From NCBI GenBank assembly GCA_947478535.1, contig CANJXD010000007.1:1-30308 (forward strand): DNA of 30,308 nucleotides, in the 5' to 3' direction. The translations under genes were made by a program, and so were the position numbers. Source of the DNA: Acetobacteraceae bacterium. Its GTDB lineage: Bacteria; Pseudomonadota; Alphaproteobacteria; Acetobacterales; Acetobacteraceae. This document shows, one piece after another, positions 29,553 through 30,308 of this stretch (its first letter is position 1; each line of letters starts with the position of its first letter). The notes beneath the pieces are model-generated. The model ran no database searches. It saw only the letters and a program-made list of their open reading frames with translations, and was not told the DNA's origin.

Positions 29553-30308
29553 CGTTGACCTGCGGGTCATCGACCGCCCCGCTCAGGCGAAAGGTGGCGG
29601 CGAACAGCCCGCCCCCGGTCTCCGGCGAGAACAGCCGGCCGAGCAGCGGCAGATTGCCCAGCAGCGAGTTGAAGATGTAGGCGGGCACGATGGTGCCTTC
29701 CATCGCGAGCCGCTGCTGGCGGCGGTTGATCGTGCCCTTGGCGGTGATGCCGAGCGAGGCGGAATAGGCCCGCGCCTCCGTCAAGGTCAGCACCTCCGGC
29801 GTCAGCGCGAAGGGGGCGACGAGGCGGGAAAAGCCGAGCCCGGGGCCGGACAGCGCCTCCACCAGCCCGTAGAAGGTCAGCGCCTGCAACAGCTTGGCGA
29901 AGCCGGGCGCCTGGCGGACGGCGAAATCGCTCATCTCCGCGGTGCCGATCAGGGGCGCGCCGGGGCGATTATGGGCGTAGTTGCCGGTTACCGTCAGACG
30001 CCCGCCCTCGAGGTGGCGCAGCACGTCGAAGCTGCCGAGCAGGGCGCCCGCATCCTCCGCCGTGATGCGCACGCTGCGGCCCACGCCTGCGGGGGAGATG
30101 GCGACCTCGAACGGGCCGCGCGGGCCGGCGCGGCCGGCGATGCGGCCTTCCCGCATCACCCCGAAGCCATCGACATTGACCCGCGCCTCCAGCGCACCAA
30201 GCTCCCGCCCGGGACCAAGCAGCGCCCGCTCGAACCGCGCATCCACGGCGAAGGAGGCGCCGGCTGGGGCCTCCCCGGCCGGGGCGGTGATCGGGGTTTC
30301 CTCGGCGA
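29476..30308 (-). CDS. AsmA/YhdP-like protein, C-terminal part (5' end beyond window)
   Basis: 277 residues, open to the right edge of the window, so the N-terminus is missing; the GTG at 30246 is internal. The visible part is a beta-rich repeat region typical of the AsmA/TamB/YhdP (DUF3971) bridge-like proteins: ADDAGALLGSFDVL-type segment (AEDAGALLGSFDVLRHLEGG), LTVTGNYAHNRPGAPLIGTA, FAVRQAPGFAKLLQAL, LVAPFALTPEVLTLTEARAY, GITAKGTINRRQQRLAMEG, and the end IVPAYIFNSLLGNLPLLGRL with FSPETGGGLFAATFRLSG. These proteins span the periplasm and are linked to lipid transport to the outer membrane. The C-terminus ends in a short Pro/Gln tail. Confidence 0.85.
   Translation of the reverse strand, partial: AEETPITAPAGEAPAGASFAVDARFERALLGPGRELGALEARVNVDGFGVMREGRIAGRAGPRGPFEVAISPAGVGRSVRITAEDAGALLGSFDVLRHLEGGRLTVTGNYAHNRPGAPLIGTAEMSDFAVRQAPGFAKLLQALTFYGLVEALSGPGLGFSRLVAPFALTPEVLTLTEARAYSASLGITAKGTINRRQQRLAMEGTIVPAYIFNSLLGNLPLLGRLFSPETGGGLFAATFRLSGAVDDPQVNVNPLAALTPGFLRGLFGIGQSQPAP

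Noticed and set aside
1..30308. CRISPR array, insertion sequence, phage or toxin-antitoxin genes
   Set aside because: I looked for regularly spaced repeats, terminal inverted repeats with transposase motifs, and integrase motifs and found none. The tRNA-adjacent boundary is only indirect evidence of past mobility.

Overview
This GC-rich window (roughly 70% G+C, with strong third-position G/C bias) looks chromosomal and alphaproteobacterial. Acetobacteraceae/Rhodospirillales (Roseomonas-like) is the best guess. Reasons: the codon use, an IscR-led cysteine desulfurase operon, a TctC/Bug-type binding protein, Liv-type ABC genes, a KMGKS-type TyrS and a DUF6311-like membrane protein. The taxonomic call is inference; there is no rRNA to confirm it.

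The left 18.6 kb reads as an accessory catabolic and uptake region. It starts with the 3' part of a branched-chain amino-acid-type (HAAT) ABC operon on the + strand: binding-protein fragment, livH, livM, livG, livF (1-4093). Two minus-strand genes converge on it: an RraA/HMG-aldolase-like protein that lacks the family's catalytic Arg, and an orphan Bug/TctC receptor. Divergently from these run two flavin-dependent LLM (luciferase-like) oxidoreductases, with a conspicuous palindrome between them, and an M20 metallopeptidase. A tightly packed + strand operon follows (10078-16635): Fe3+/polyamine-type ABC ATPase, fused double-domain permease, TAT-type binding protein, then two coupled LLM paralogues. 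Converging on it from the minus strand are a 4-oxalocrotonate tautomerase-like protein and a fifth LLM protein. Five LLM group-C-type monooxygenases in about 12 kb, with two or three uptake systems and no visible flavin reductase, is the most striking feature. The likely theme is import and oxidative breakdown of an organic N-, S- or metal-chelate-type substrate; the substrate cannot be read from the sequence.

The boundary is sharp. At 18695-18771 (minus) lies an elongator tRNA-Met(CAU). Immediately beyond its 3' end is a 5'-truncated alpha/beta-hydrolase remnant. To the right everything is housekeeping: mnmA, tenA-like, [2Fe-2S] ferredoxin, iscS, a second cysteine desulfurase and iscR, all on the minus strand and probably one operon transcribed 23875->18817 and perhaps on into the tRNA. 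After a 0.5 kb gap with no recognisable gene come a COG2945-like alpha/beta hydrolase with a clear intrinsic terminator, anmK (minus), tyrS (plus), a DUF6311-like polytopic membrane protein (plus), and the C-terminus of an AsmA/YhdP-like protein (minus) that runs off the right edge.

No rRNA, CRISPR array, insertion sequence, integrase or phage gene is visible. Many long open frames opposite or out of frame with these genes are high-GC shadows and are not listed.
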